DNA from: Lachnospiraceae bacterium
GTDB lineage: Bacteria > Bacillota > Clostridia > Lachnospirales > Lachnospiraceae
Direction of reading: 5' to 3'
Length of the DNA: 64,000 nt
Assembly (NCBI GenBank): GCA_017550165.1
Contig: JAFZQH010000029.1
Coordinates: 97,847 to 161,846, forward strand
Shown here: positions 27,438 to 35,995 of the stretch, one piece after another
How positions within the stretch are numbered: the first letter of the stretch is position 1
Layout: each line of letters starts with the position of its first letter
The notes under the pieces: generated by a model
What the model was told of the DNA's origin: nothing
Seen by the model: only the letters and a program-made list of their open reading frames with translations
The model's database searches: none
Made by a program: the position numbers and the translations under genes

Positions 27438-29475
27438 ATTTGGTCCACTTGCGGCGTCTCAGGCACAGCACGATGACAAATGCGACTGCCATCAGTGCGA
27501 GGCCGGAGCCCATGAGGATCAGGTTGTTGATCTTAGTTGTAGTAGTGGTGGTGCCTCCGCCGAAGCCACCAAAACCGCCTCCGCCGCCCGGTCCGCCGGG
27601 CATTCCCGTAAAGGACTTCTCGTCCCGGTCCTCCTGTCTGGCGGCGCCCTCTTCTCTTGCGGCTCGCCCGCCGAACATTCCTCTTCGCTTGATCCCGGCG
27701 CCTCCTTCATTGTCTCCGCCGCCGCCCATGTTCATGGATCCCATGGACTTGATATCAATGTTCGATGCGTCGATAAGCGCTGAGGAATCCTCCTTCTGGC
27801 CGGAATCCGTGGAAGGAATGGTTCCCTCCAGCTGTCCCTTGATACTTTGGGCGCGAAGTTTGATGACCTCATAAAGGGTCTGAACTGCCGATGTGTATTC
27901 ATCTGCCTTATAGAAGGCCGTGGGGTCTGTCTCCACCAGGGTATCTATCTGGCTTCTTATACGGTTATACACCTCATCAAACCGTCCGCCGTTCACATAT
28001 TCATCCACCAGCTTCTGAAGGTACTCATGGTACTTGGCCAGGTATTCTTCATTTTCAAGAAGCTTGTCAAAGAACTTTGTACCGCTAAAGGGTGTATCTA
28101 TGGCATCGTTAATGATCTCCGTGGCCGAGGAGTTGCTCATGCCCATTCCGCCCAGGGACAGATTATAATCCCAGGGGAAAATGTTGAGCTGTCCATCATA
28201 CTCGTAGAGGTAGTAATTATGGGCCATATTGCCCGATAGGCTGTCCATGTTCACTGAAAATGTGTGGACTGCCATGTATTTTAATATATTATCTACATCA
28301 AGGTACTTCTCAAGGTCCGTGCCTTCGCTGATGTTCTTTAATGCCGTGACCACCCGCTTGTGGTCTGCCTTGGTTGTGCCCGTGATCTCTCCCTCCCAGA
28401 TGGTGGAGTAGCTGTCGAGATCATCGTCAGAGTAATTCAGGTTGGCTCCGCCGCCTCCGCCGAAACCACCGAAGCCGCCTCCGCCTCCGGGTCCGCCTCC
28501 CTGTCTTCCGCCGCCTTGTCTTGAGCTGCTTTCTTCTTCTGCGGCCGAACTTCCCGTACTTGAACTGCTCATTTCAGGCCTGCTTCCCTCTGCAGATGCC
28601 GACGGCATATTGCCGGGATCGAAATTGCTCATATCCGGCATATTCCCCGGATCAAAGTTGCTCATATCCGGCATATTCCCCGGATCGAAATTGCTCATAT
28701 CCGGCATATTCCCCGGATCGAAATTGCTCATATCCGGCATATTCCCCGGATCGAAGTTCGACGGTGGCGTAAAGTTGCCGCCCTGCTCCTGCTTCTTATT
28801 TGTCGTCTTTGAAGATGAGGAGTTCTTACCTCCGCCCATCTCCATGCTGTCGGGCTTATAGAGTTCTCCGTCCTGAGTTCCGAAGTTCCGGAGCATAAAG
28901 CTTGATTCAACGGCCTCCAGCGCCAGATATACTCCCCAGTACTCTCCATTTAATGAGACCTTGGCATAATTATAGAGTGAGGCATCTGCACCGATATACT
29001 GATACATATCGTAAATGATGGCCTCCTTCATATTGGTGGCATCTGCGAAGTTGTTGTTCAGGATAAGCTTATCAAGTCCGAAGCAGGTCTGGCCTTCCAC
29101 GTACTGACCGAACTCCAGCTTAAAGCTGAAACGGTCCGTATCCGGATCATTTGCGATGGAAGAAAGACTGGTGTTGCCCTTGGGACGGATGCCTACATTA
29201 TTGATCCTGGTGCCGTTGATGATCACGTCGCAGGAATAGTATTCTTCCGAAGTGGCGTTCTCCAGCATGGTCTTCCACTTATCCGAATCCATTATTATGT
29301 CAACGCTTATGATCTGATCGGTGTTGAAGAGCTTGGACTCATACTCCATGGTAACTCCCATACCGCCCATAGCCTCAACCAGCTTGTGGGAAAAGCCCAC
29401 GGCCAGAAGGCAGATGATGACTGCAACTGTCACGATCGAAACTATTATTTTTGAAATGTGTTTGTTCGCAACCAT
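27436..29475 (-). CDS. CotH-family kinase, membrane anchored at both ends
   Basis: 679 residues. One N-terminal membrane segment (about 9-28) and one near the C-terminus (LILMGSGLALMAVAFVIV) bracket an extracellular part. The CotH fold is seen in IRPKGNTSLSSIANDPDTDRF, KLILNNNFADATNMKEAI, WGVYLALEAVE and FPWDYNLSLGGMG. CotH proteins are atypical secreted protein kinases, first known for spore-coat phosphorylation. A linker at residues 238-290 contains five NFDPGNMPDMS repeats, and Gly-rich stretches precede and follow the catalytic half. It is third in an operon with VTC and DUF4956 genes (38-nt gap). The stop codon abuts a long palindrome. Confidence 0.88.
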   Translation of the reverse strand: MVANKHISKIIVSIVTVAVIICLLAVGFSHKLVEAMGGMGVTMEYESKLFNTDQIISVDIIMDSDKWKTMLENATSEEYYSCDVIINGTRINNVGIRPKGNTSLSSIANDPDTDRFSFKLEFGQYVEGQTCFGLDKLILNNNFADATNMKEAIIYDMYQYIGADASLYNYAKVSLNGEYWGVYLALEAVESSFMLRNFGTQDGELYKPDSMEMGGGKNSSSSKTTNKKQEQGGNFTPPSNFDPGNMPDMSNFDPGNMPDMSNFDPGNMPDMSNFDPGNMPDMSNFDPGNMPSASAEGSRPEMSSSSTGSSAAEEESSSRQGGGRQGGGPGGGGGFGGFGGGGGANLNYSDDDLDSYSTIWEGEITGTTKADHKRVVTALKNISEGTDLEKYLDVDNILKYMAVHTFSVNMDSLSGNMAHNYYLYEYDGQLNIFPWDYNLSLGGMGMSNSSATEIINDAIDTPFSGTKFFDKLLENEEYLAKYHEYLQKLVDEYVNGGRFDEVYNRIRSQIDTLVETDPTAFYKADEYTSAVQTLYEVIKLRAQSIKGQLEGTIPSTDSGQKEDSSALIDASNIDIKSMGSMNMGGGGDNEGGAGIKRRGMFGGRAAREEGAARQEDRDEKSFTGMPGGPGGGGGFGGFGGGTTTTTTKINNLILMGSGLALMAVAFVIVLCLRRRKWTK
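28606..28761 (-). repeat. 33-bp tandem repeats inside the CotH gene
   Basis: Four full units and one partial unit of 33 bp, starting at 28606, 28639, 28672, 28705 and 28738, encode the 11-residue repeat NFDPGNMPDMS. Units differ by only a few bases, so copy number may vary between strains. Confidence 0.9.
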
Positions 29476-29513
29476 ATAATATGTCTCCTAAATACTTGAT
29501 ACACGAACATCGC

Positions 29514-30185
29514 TTATGACATGTATTCACCATTATAAGTAACCAGTGTGGCTCCCGACACTCCGCCGATCTCGTTGATCCGGTTGACAAAGCTTGTTGC
29601 TGCGTCTTTAACGCGGATCTCTGCTGTAAGCTCGATGCCGGAAGCATTTACGGTCTTGGATTTGATGATATATTTTTCAACGGATTTGGCGATGGTGCTT
29701 ACTGCACTCTCCTCTGCCGCCTCATCTGCGCAATTGACAATGAGGATGTAGGGCATATTCTGGAACTTATTGTTTGCAAAGAGAACAAGGATAACCCCTA
29801 TGATAACCGAGCCGATAACTGCCAGAGGGATCATTCCGGCTCCGATAACGATACCTACAGCCAGGGACCAGAAGAGGAAGACTATCTCCATGGGTTCCTT
29901 GATAGCACTCCTGAAACGTACGATAGACAATGCACCGACCATACCAAGGGAGAGGACTACGTTGGATGTTACCGCCATGATGACCAGGGTGGTTACCAGG
30001 GAAAGGCCTACCAGGGACATAGCAAATCCCGTGGAATACATGATCCCGCTGAAGGTCTTTTTGTAGATCACGAAAATGAAGAGCCCCAGGATAAGAGCAA
30101 ATACCATACCTATCAGGGTATCAACTGCTGAAAACTCTGTTACGTTCTCCAGAAAACTGGACTTAAAGATGTCACTGAATGTCAT
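29514..30185 (-). CDS. DUF4956 family membrane protein (copy 2)
   Basis: 223 residues, same length as copy 1 at 2732-3403 and closely similar throughout, with about four membrane spans and the block LSLGMVGALSIVRFRSAIKEP. The cytosolic C-terminal 80 residues (YILIVNCADEAAEESAV onwards) look like a ferredoxin-like fold. It sits 23 nt after the VTC gene and 38 nt before the CotH gene. A role in handling the VTC product or positioning the kinase is possible, but the family has no proven function. Confidence 0.87.
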   Translation of the reverse strand: MTFSDIFKSSFLENVTEFSAVDTLIGMVFALILGLFIFVIYKKTFSGIMYSTGFAMSLVGLSLVTTLVIMAVTSNVVLSLGMVGALSIVRFRSAIKEPMEIVFLFWSLAVGIVIGAGMIPLAVIGSVIIGVILVLFANNKFQNMPYILIVNCADEAAEESAVSTIAKSVEKYIIKSKTVNASGIELTAEIRVKDAATSFVNRINEIGGVSGATLVTYNGEYMS

Positions 30186-30208
30186 TTTTCATTCCTCCGT
30201 TTATTTCT

Positions 30209-30901
30209 TTATCCGAACCGGCGGCATGCGCCGTATTTTGAAAATGCCTGCTGCCTTATGCCCCTTACCTGGACCAGATCCTGAATGATCTCCGGCAGAA
30301 AGGCATCGAATTTTACTTCCAGGATCATGTCCTGAGGCGTGTCCGTTGCGCTGATATCAACTACTTCCTTCGTCAGGAACTCCCTTTTGTAAAGGCTCGT
30401 CCTTATACAGGAATCAAAGGTGACCCTCACATTTCCCGGGCCGTATATATAAGGCTCCCGGACGTAAGATACCAGCACCCTGGGCCTCAGTCGCTGGTAT
30501 ATCATCTTGGCATAAGTCTCTCTCACCAGTTCCTCCGGATGCTCTTTCATCCAGGCCGTATCGCCCTCCAGGAGCTTCCGGCATTCCTCCTCCGAGATCC
30601 TTGCGTCATATTTGAGACAGAGGTTATCTATCTTCATCTTTTTTTCAAGGGTTATAAATGAGAAATCATCGTTATAGTACCTGATACGGAATTTCTCACG
30701 CTTACCCACACCGTCTATCTTCTCCCGCAGGGCCTTGTCTTCGCTGTTGTCAAAATAAATGCTTCGGATCTGATACCGCCCGTCTTCTCCGGTATGCGGA
30801 TCCGAGGTCATTACCTTTTGCAGGCGGTTCCTCATGGCGAGGTAATCACCATAGGGAATCTGATACTTCAGCTCGTGCCGGTAATGCTTTTCCTGTTCCA
30901 T
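30209..30901 (-). CDS. VTC-domain polyphosphate polymerase-like protein
   Basis: 230 residues, cytosolic, consisting only of a VTC (triphosphate tunnel) domain. Visible features are RHELKYQI, the YQIRSIYFDN strand, KREKFRIRYYN, ITLEKKMKIDN, and the final acidic EVKFDAFLP. The alternating Lys/Arg and Glu side chains fit a tunnel that binds nucleoside triphosphate and metal. In yeast the homologue makes polyphosphate from ATP; bacterial members are annotated on that basis, with little direct proof. It is the first gene of the VTC-DUF4956-CotH operon, with GAGGAGG ahead of the ATG. Confidence 0.87.
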   Translation of the reverse strand: MEQEKHYRHELKYQIPYGDYLAMRNRLQKVMTSDPHTGEDGRYQIRSIYFDNSEDKALREKIDGVGKREKFRIRYYNDDFSFITLEKKMKIDNLCLKYDARISEEECRKLLEGDTAWMKEHPEELVRETYAKMIYQRLRPRVLVSYVREPYIYGPGNVRVTFDSCIRTSLYKREFLTKEVVDISATDTPQDMILEVKFDAFLPEIIQDLVQVRGIRQQAFSKYGACRRFG

Positions 30902-30982
30902 ACACTCGACCTCCTCGATCAGTTTTTATGAGTTTATACTTTCAGACTTAATCCAGACTAAAGAAAATGTGAACAAATTGTG

Positions 30983-31009
30983 AAGAGAAGGGCCTTTAAC
31001 CCTTCTCTT
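30983..31009 (-). terminator. Hairpin overlapping the end of the DUF2130 gene
   Basis: AAGAGAAGGG pairs with CCCTTCTCTT over 10 bp with a 7-nt loop. The TAA stop of the DUF2130 gene lies in the loop. The following sequence is only moderately T-rich. Confidence 0.55.
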
Positions 31010-32228
31010 TCAGTGCGTTAAATTTGGCTTTCATGGTAGGGTTACCCCTGGTAAGCTTCTTAATGGTAACGTCTTCAACCTTGTTATTGGCTATCCTCAG
31101 CTGATTGTCAGAGCCTAAAAGCTCCTTCTTTACCTTCTCCAGATGAGTGATAGTCTTGTCGATCTCTTCTATGGCTTTATCAAAATGACTGTGGGCCAGA
31201 TTGTAATTCTTGCTGAAATCATCCTTGAACCTTAGCAGGCTTTCCTCAAAATTAGACACGTCTATATCCTGGCTTTTAACAAGGGCCAGCTCCTGCTTAT
31301 ACATCAGGGCGTTCATAGCCGCATTGCGGAGCAGGGTGATCATGGGGATAAAACACTGAGGACGTACCACATACATCTTCTCATAGCGGTAGGAAACGTC
31401 CACGATCCCGGCGTTATACAGTTCACTGTCGCTCTCAAGAAGAGACACCAGAACGGCATATTCGCAGTTCTTCTCCCTGCGGTCCTTGTCCAGCTCTTTA
31501 AAGAAATCCTCGTTCTTATGCTTGGTAGCCGTGGTGTCCATCTCATTTTTCATCTCGAACATGATGGAAATGATCTCAACACCGTTCTCGTCGTTCTCCC
31601 TGTAGATGTAATCGCCTTTGCTCCCGGTCCTGGCATCATTATCCTTTTCAAAGACCGCATTCTGAAATGCCGTGGCCCGAAGCTGATTAAACTGGATCTC
31701 ACAATGCTGCTCCAGGGTCTCTCCCACCATCTTGGTAGACATCCTGGTCTTAAGGTCCTTGTAAAACTCTATCTGCTCATCCTTCTGGGCGATTATAACG
31801 GCGGCTTTATCCCTTTCCGCCTGAAGATTCTGCTCTATGGTCCGCTTCTGGTCTTCCACCTTCTTGACGGCCTCCATGACTGCCAGCTTCTTCTTATCCT
31901 CAGCGGCATCCAAACGGGCTTTCAGCTCATTGGCTTTATCCTCCGCATCTCTTATGCGTTCTTTTAATTCTTCTTCCGTCTCCCGCAGCTGCTCCTTTAA
32001 CTTCTCGACCTCTTCATCCCGGTCTTCCTTGATCTGCAGCCGCAGTTCCTTCTCCTGAGCCTCCATCTCCAGCTCATGCTTCTCCTGCATGTGCTCTTCC
32101 AGCTCACTGATCCGGGAGTCCAGGTCTTTCTTGAATTCACTGTCCCTGATCTGCTGCATGATAGAGCCCAGTTCCGTATCGTCAACGGTAAAACTCTGCC
32201 CGCAGTGGGGGCATTTTAACTGCGCCAT
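30996..32228 (-). CDS. DUF2130 coiled-coil protein with N-terminal zinc-ribbon-like motif
   Basis: 410 residues. It starts MAQLKCPHCGQSF, half of a zinc-ribbon, then has a long charged coiled coil (about 30-180, EELKERIRDAEDKANELKAR), and a compact domain (about 190-340) with GSKGDYIYRENDENGVEIISIMFEMKNE, typical of DUF2130. That domain has a restriction-endonuclease-like look (D, E-x-K pattern in SIMFEMKNE), as in RmuC-type proteins; this similarity is inference. Function is not established. It follows the fucose isomerase-like gene by 42 nt and ends at a hairpin. Confidence 0.85.
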   Translation of the reverse strand: MAQLKCPHCGQSFTVDDTELGSIMQQIRDSEFKKDLDSRISELEEHMQEKHELEMEAQEKELRLQIKEDRDEEVEKLKEQLRETEEELKERIRDAEDKANELKARLDAAEDKKKLAVMEAVKKVEDQKRTIEQNLQAERDKAAVIIAQKDEQIEFYKDLKTRMSTKMVGETLEQHCEIQFNQLRATAFQNAVFEKDNDARTGSKGDYIYRENDENGVEIISIMFEMKNEMDTTATKHKNEDFFKELDKDRREKNCEYAVLVSLLESDSELYNAGIVDVSYRYEKMYVVRPQCFIPMITLLRNAAMNALMYKQELALVKSQDIDVSNFEESLLRFKDDFSKNYNLAHSHFDKAIEEIDKTITHLEKVKKELLGSDNQLRIANNKVEDVTIKKLTRGNPTMKAKFNALKEKG

Positions 32229-32270
32229 ATCTGTCTCCTTTATGTATACCGGTCCTTCCCGACCAGAGCC

Positions 32271-33755
32271 TTATTTAAAAGGATTCTCCGTAGGATAGGG
32301 CAGGGAGGCCGGCTGGTTGTAATTCAGGTCCTCAAGGGGTACCCCGATGTATTTAAATACCTCAAACAAGGCCTTGCCGTAGTGACCGAAGGCAACCGCC
32401 CCGTGATGGGGGAAGTTCTTCTGAATGAGTACGTGGCGGTAAAAACGTCCCATTTCCTTAATGGCAAATACGCCGATACCGCCGAAGGACTTGGTGGCAA
32501 CAGGAAGAACTTCACCCTCTGCCAGGTAGGCCCGGAGCTTGTTGTCTGCCGTAGACTGCAGACGGTAGAAGGTGATGTTGCCCGGAGCGATATCTCCTTC
32601 CAGGGTTCCGTTGGTAACCTCAATAGGCAGGTTTCTTGCCATGATCTTCTGATATTTCATTTCGCAGAAGGCAAGCTTCTTAGAACAGGTGTTGCCGCAA
32701 TGGAAGCCCATAAATGTATCCGTGAACTTATAATCGAATTTGCCCTCTATGGATTCCTTAAACATATCCTTGGGCACTGAATTATTGATGTCGAGAAGTG
32801 TCACCGCATCCTCTGATACACAGGCGCCGATGTACTCCGAGAGGCATCCGTATATGTCAACCTCGCAGGATACGGGAATACCCTGTCCCGTAAGACGGCT
32901 GTTGACATAGCAGGGCACGAAGCCGAACTGGGTCTGGAATGCCGGCCAGCATTTGCCTGCTATGGCTACGTATTTACGATATCCCTTATGAGCCTCGATC
33001 CAGTCAAGAAGCGTGATCTCGTACTGGGCAAGCTTCTCCAGCACTTCCGGCTTCTTGTTGCCTGCTCCCAGCTCAGCCTCCATCTCCTTGATCTTGTCGG
33101 GAATACGGGAATCTCCCGCATGCTTGTTAAATGACTCGAAAAGGTCAAGCTCCGAGTTCTCCTCGATCTCAACTCCGAGATTGTAGAGCTGCTGGATCGG
33201 TGCATTGCAGGCAAGGAAATTAAGAGGTCTGGGTCCGAAGGAAATGATCTTCAGCTCTGATAAGCCCTTAACTGCCCTGGCAATGGGAAGAAAATCATGG
33301 ATCATGTCAGCACAGTCTTCTGCATCACCCACGGGATATTCGGGAATATATGCTCCGATAGAGCGGAGCTTAAGATTATAGCTGGCATTGAGCATGCCGC
33401 AGAAAGCGTCTCCCCTTCCGTCCAAAAGGTCGCTCTGGCTCTCCTCTGCTGCGGCGCAGAACATTTTCGGTCCTTCAAAATGCTTGGCAAGCAGGGTCTC
33501 CGATATCTCCGGGCCGAAGTTGCCAAGGTATACACAAAGGGCGTTGCAGCCGGCCTTCTTGATGTCCTCTAGGGCCTGTACCATATGGATCTCGCTCTCA
33601 ACGATACAGATGGGGCACTCATAGATATCTGCCGCATCATATTTGGCTTTGTAAGCCTCAACAAGAGCCTTGCGCCTGTTAACCGACAGGCTCTCCGGGA
33701 AACAGTCACGGCTTACCGCTACAAGTCCTAATTTGATCTTGGGAATGTTTAACAT
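32271..33755 (-). CDS. L-fucose/L-arabinose isomerase-family protein
   Basis: 494 residues with the three-domain plan of the fucose/arabinose isomerase family: an N-terminal Rossmann-like part (KIKLGLVAVSRDCFPE), a middle part with GFVPCYVNSRLTGQGIP and a C-terminal part with GFHCGNTC. Metal-binding residues of the family are represented by Glu in VSCEVDIYG, Asp in VTLLDINNS and His in GFHCGN. Members interconvert aldose and ketose sugars; the substrate cannot be specified. There is no kinase, aldolase or transporter nearby, so the gene is a stand-alone metabolic unit with its own promoter. Confidence 0.8.
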   Translation of the reverse strand: MLNIPKIKLGLVAVSRDCFPESLSVNRRKALVEAYKAKYDAADIYECPICIVESEIHMVQALEDIKKAGCNALCVYLGNFGPEISETLLAKHFEGPKMFCAAAEESQSDLLDGRGDAFCGMLNASYNLKLRSIGAYIPEYPVGDAEDCADMIHDFLPIARAVKGLSELKIISFGPRPLNFLACNAPIQQLYNLGVEIEENSELDLFESFNKHAGDSRIPDKIKEMEAELGAGNKKPEVLEKLAQYEITLLDWIEAHKGYRKYVAIAGKCWPAFQTQFGFVPCYVNSRLTGQGIPVSCEVDIYGCLSEYIGACVSEDAVTLLDINNSVPKDMFKESIEGKFDYKFTDTFMGFHCGNTCSKKLAFCEMKYQKIMARNLPIEVTNGTLEGDIAPGNITFYRLQSTADNKLRAYLAEGEVLPVATKSFGGIGVFAIKEMGRFYRHVLIQKNFPHHGAVAFGHYGKALFEVFKYIGVPLEDLNYNQPASLPYPTENPFK

Positions 33756-33796
33756 AGTATCAAATACCTCCTCCTCATAAATAAAAGTTTACACAC

Positions 33797-33825
33797 ATTT
33801 TATACAATACGGATGCTTTATTCAA
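33797..33825 (-). promoter_or_regulatory. Promoter of the fucose isomerase-like gene
   Basis: On the minus strand TTGAAT (33820-33825) and TAAAAT (33797-33802) are 17 bp apart; an overlapping TATAAA is also possible. GGAGGAGG precedes the ATG. Confidence 0.6.
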
Positions 33826-33848
33826 CCGATATTAACGTATTTATCCCC

Positions 33849-35363
33849 CTAAGTTTTTATCACCTCCGGAATGAAGGACACAGTATCTCCGGCTATCATG
33901 CTCACCGGCCCCATCTCCTGCTGGGCCAGCTCCCCGGCCCGGCCGTTAATATAGGCTCCGGCAGCCACTGCCGGAGTCAGATCCGGGATATAAGCACAGG
34001 TGGCGGACAAAATGCCGGAGAGAACGTCTCCGCTTCCCGCCGTGGCCATTCCGGGGCAGCCCGAATCTGTTATATAAGTCTTCCGGCCGTCTGTAATTAT
34101 GGTGGAAGGCCCTTTTAGCAAAAGGACTCTTTTTGGGCCGACCGTGAGCTCTTTAGCATAGTTGATGGCAGACCCCATGGGGTTCTCAAGGATCTCCTCA
34201 ATTGTCTTTCCCGTAAGGCGGGAGAACTCCTTTATGTGCGGGGTAAGGACCAGGTCGCAGCCTGCATTTGCCACGGCTTCCCGGCTCATCCCCGACAGGA
34301 TGGTCAGTCCGTCCGCATCTATGATAAGCCTGCCCTTGTAATTCTTAAGCAGGTACTCCAGCATCTTTGCCGTCTCATCCCTTACTCCTATGCCCATGCC
34401 GAAGGCCACGGTCTTGACGTTGGATGTAAGCTCCTTCAGTTCATCCTCATTAAACACGAACTCGCCCTCACTGTCCTGCATGGGGAAAAGGGTGCTCTCA
34501 AGGATATGGGGCATCAATTCCTTCGCAAGGGAGCTCGGCACTCCGATCTTGACCACCCCTGCGCCGCTTCTCATGGCGGCGCCTGCCATGGATGCCAGCC
34601 TTATGGCTCCGGAATATCTCAGAGATCCCCCTATAAGGGCTGTATATCCGTAGGTTCCTTTATTGGAGAAGTTGGGTCGTACCGGGATAATACCCGAGAG
34701 GTCCTCTTCTTCAATAAGGCTGTAAAGCCCTTCCTCTGACAGGGGTTCTATGCCTATATCAACATTTACCTTTGACCTCATTACGTCCTTGGCCATGTTA
34801 AGAAAATGCCCGGGCTTATATCCTCCTATGGAGACGCAGATATCGGATATCACGCAGATATCATCCTGACCGCCCTTTCCGGCCATTCCCGTATCCCCGT
34901 TTAATCCGCTGTTGATGTCCGCAGAGACGATGTATGCACCGCTGCTGTTGATCTTATCTATAACTGCAGCTATGTCCTCCCGGACTTTTCCGGCAAAGCC
35001 GGTGCCTAAGATAGCGTCCACCACAGTTGCAAAGGCCCCAAAGTCCGTCTCCTCATTCCAGGTCCGGTCCTCGATACCCTCTTTACGGCACTTGTCATAG
35101 TAGTACCTGCCATCCTCGGAGAAACGCTGGCCCAGCCGGATAAGAGTCACGGGAAAGCCTGCACCCTTAAGCAGGAGGGCAAGGGCATACCCGTCTCCGG
35201 CATTATTGCCGCTGCCGCAGACTATAGCCACGGGTCCCTTCCAGTCCACTGCCTCGAAGATCCCCCTGGCGGCCCGCATCATCAGTTCCTTTCCCGGCAC
35301 GCCGGATTCAATTGTATGGGCGTCGGAAAGACGCATGTTTTCAACTGAGAGAATGTTTTTCAT
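33849..35363 (-). CDS. nnr: Bifunctional NAD(P)H-hydrate epimerase / ADP-dependent dehydratase
   Basis: 504 residues, the usual fused length. Residues 1-215 are the epimerase (YjeF_N) domain with GSGNNAGDGYALALLL and DAILGTGFAGKV. Residues 230-504 are the ADP/ATP-dependent dehydratase with YTALIGGSLRYSGAIRLA, LTPHIKEFSRL and the nucleotide/active-site line MATAGSGDVLSGIL. The pair repairs damaged hydrated NADH and NADPH. No Shine-Dalgarno sequence precedes the ATG; instead an extended -10 box sits 6 nt upstream, so the message looks leaderless. Confidence 0.93.
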   Translation of the reverse strand: MKNILSVENMRLSDAHTIESGVPGKELMMRAARGIFEAVDWKGPVAIVCGSGNNAGDGYALALLLKGAGFPVTLIRLGQRFSEDGRYYYDKCRKEGIEDRTWNEETDFGAFATVVDAILGTGFAGKVREDIAAVIDKINSSGAYIVSADINSGLNGDTGMAGKGGQDDICVISDICVSIGGYKPGHFLNMAKDVMRSKVNVDIGIEPLSEEGLYSLIEEEDLSGIIPVRPNFSNKGTYGYTALIGGSLRYSGAIRLASMAGAAMRSGAGVVKIGVPSSLAKELMPHILESTLFPMQDSEGEFVFNEDELKELTSNVKTVAFGMGIGVRDETAKMLEYLLKNYKGRLIIDADGLTILSGMSREAVANAGCDLVLTPHIKEFSRLTGKTIEEILENPMGSAINYAKELTVGPKRVLLLKGPSTIITDGRKTYITDSGCPGMATAGSGDVLSGILSATCAYIPDLTPAVAAGAYINGRAGELAQQEMGPVSMIAGDTVSFIPEVIKT

Positions 35364-35369
35364 AAGGAG

Positions 35370-35378
35370 ATTTTACCA
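35370..35378 (-). promoter_or_regulatory. Extended -10 immediately upstream of nnr
   Basis: TGGTAAAAT on the minus strand, with the -10 hexamer at 35370-35375. Six nt separate it from the A of the nnr ATG, which puts the expected transcription start on the start codon. Confidence 0.5.
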
Positions 35379-35434
35379 CGAAGAAGCACTTTGTTCCATG
35401 GGAAAATGTGATTGTGATAATGGGGACATATTTC

Positions 35435-35463
35435 TTGATTAATTGGCTTTTTCGGAGTAAAGT
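35435..35463 (+). promoter_or_regulatory. Probable promoter of the membrane/DUF6765 operon
   Basis: TTGATT (35435-35440) and TAAAGT (35458-35463) are 17 bp apart, 22 bp ahead of the chosen start. Confidence 0.45.
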
Positions 35464-35485
35464 ATTGGTGATGGGGGTTTTGAAC

Positions 35486-35995
35486 ATGACAGAAACATTG
35501 GACATGGGAAAAGAGATAAGACGTAATCAGAGTATTCTTTCCACCACCGGGCGGGGGGTCATTTTCTTCGGCCTTTGGGATATCATTAAGATCAACCTGT
35601 ACTTTATCCTGGGAAGAGACACGCTTTTAGCTCCCGTTGAGGCAGATCTGACGGTCAATCGTTCTTTTTTGCTCACTGTTGTTTATGTTACCGTCATGAT
35701 CGCTGCCTGCATTTTCTTTCTTCTTCGATTCTATATCGGACGCTGCGCGACCCGCGAAGCAAAGGATAACATAAAAAAGCCCTATCTGGGACTTGTGGTC
35801 TTTTTCATTGTCTTCACTGTAGCCTCCATGATAGTGGGGATCACTTCTGTCGACACGAACGGTTCCCTCCTGGACCAGCTGGCTTCCATGCTGGTGGATA
35901 TAACTTCCATTGTTACATTTATAGAACTGCTGACGGCCTCAAGGAGGCTTCGAAACTATCGTTCACAGCTTGAAGGAACAGGAGGGACTGCGTAA
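35486..35995 (+). CDS. Four-span membrane protein of unknown function
   Basis: I choose ATG 35486, which follows GGGGG by 8 nt; upstream in-frame starts lie in the promoter. The 169-residue product has four hydrophobic segments (about 23-42, 58-82, 98-118, 128-150) and short charged ends. I do not recognise a family. Its stop overlaps the start of the next gene as TAATG, so translation of the two is coupled. The three genes at 35486-37646 form one unit. Confidence 0.75.
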   Translation: MTETLDMGKEIRRNQSILSTTGRGVIFFGLWDIIKINLYFILGRDTLLAPVEADLTVNRSFLLTVVYVTVMIAACIFFLLRFYIGRCATREAKDNIKKPYLGLVVFFIVFTVASMIVGITSVDTNGSLLDQLASMLVDITSIVTFIELLTASRRLRNYRSQLEGTGGTA

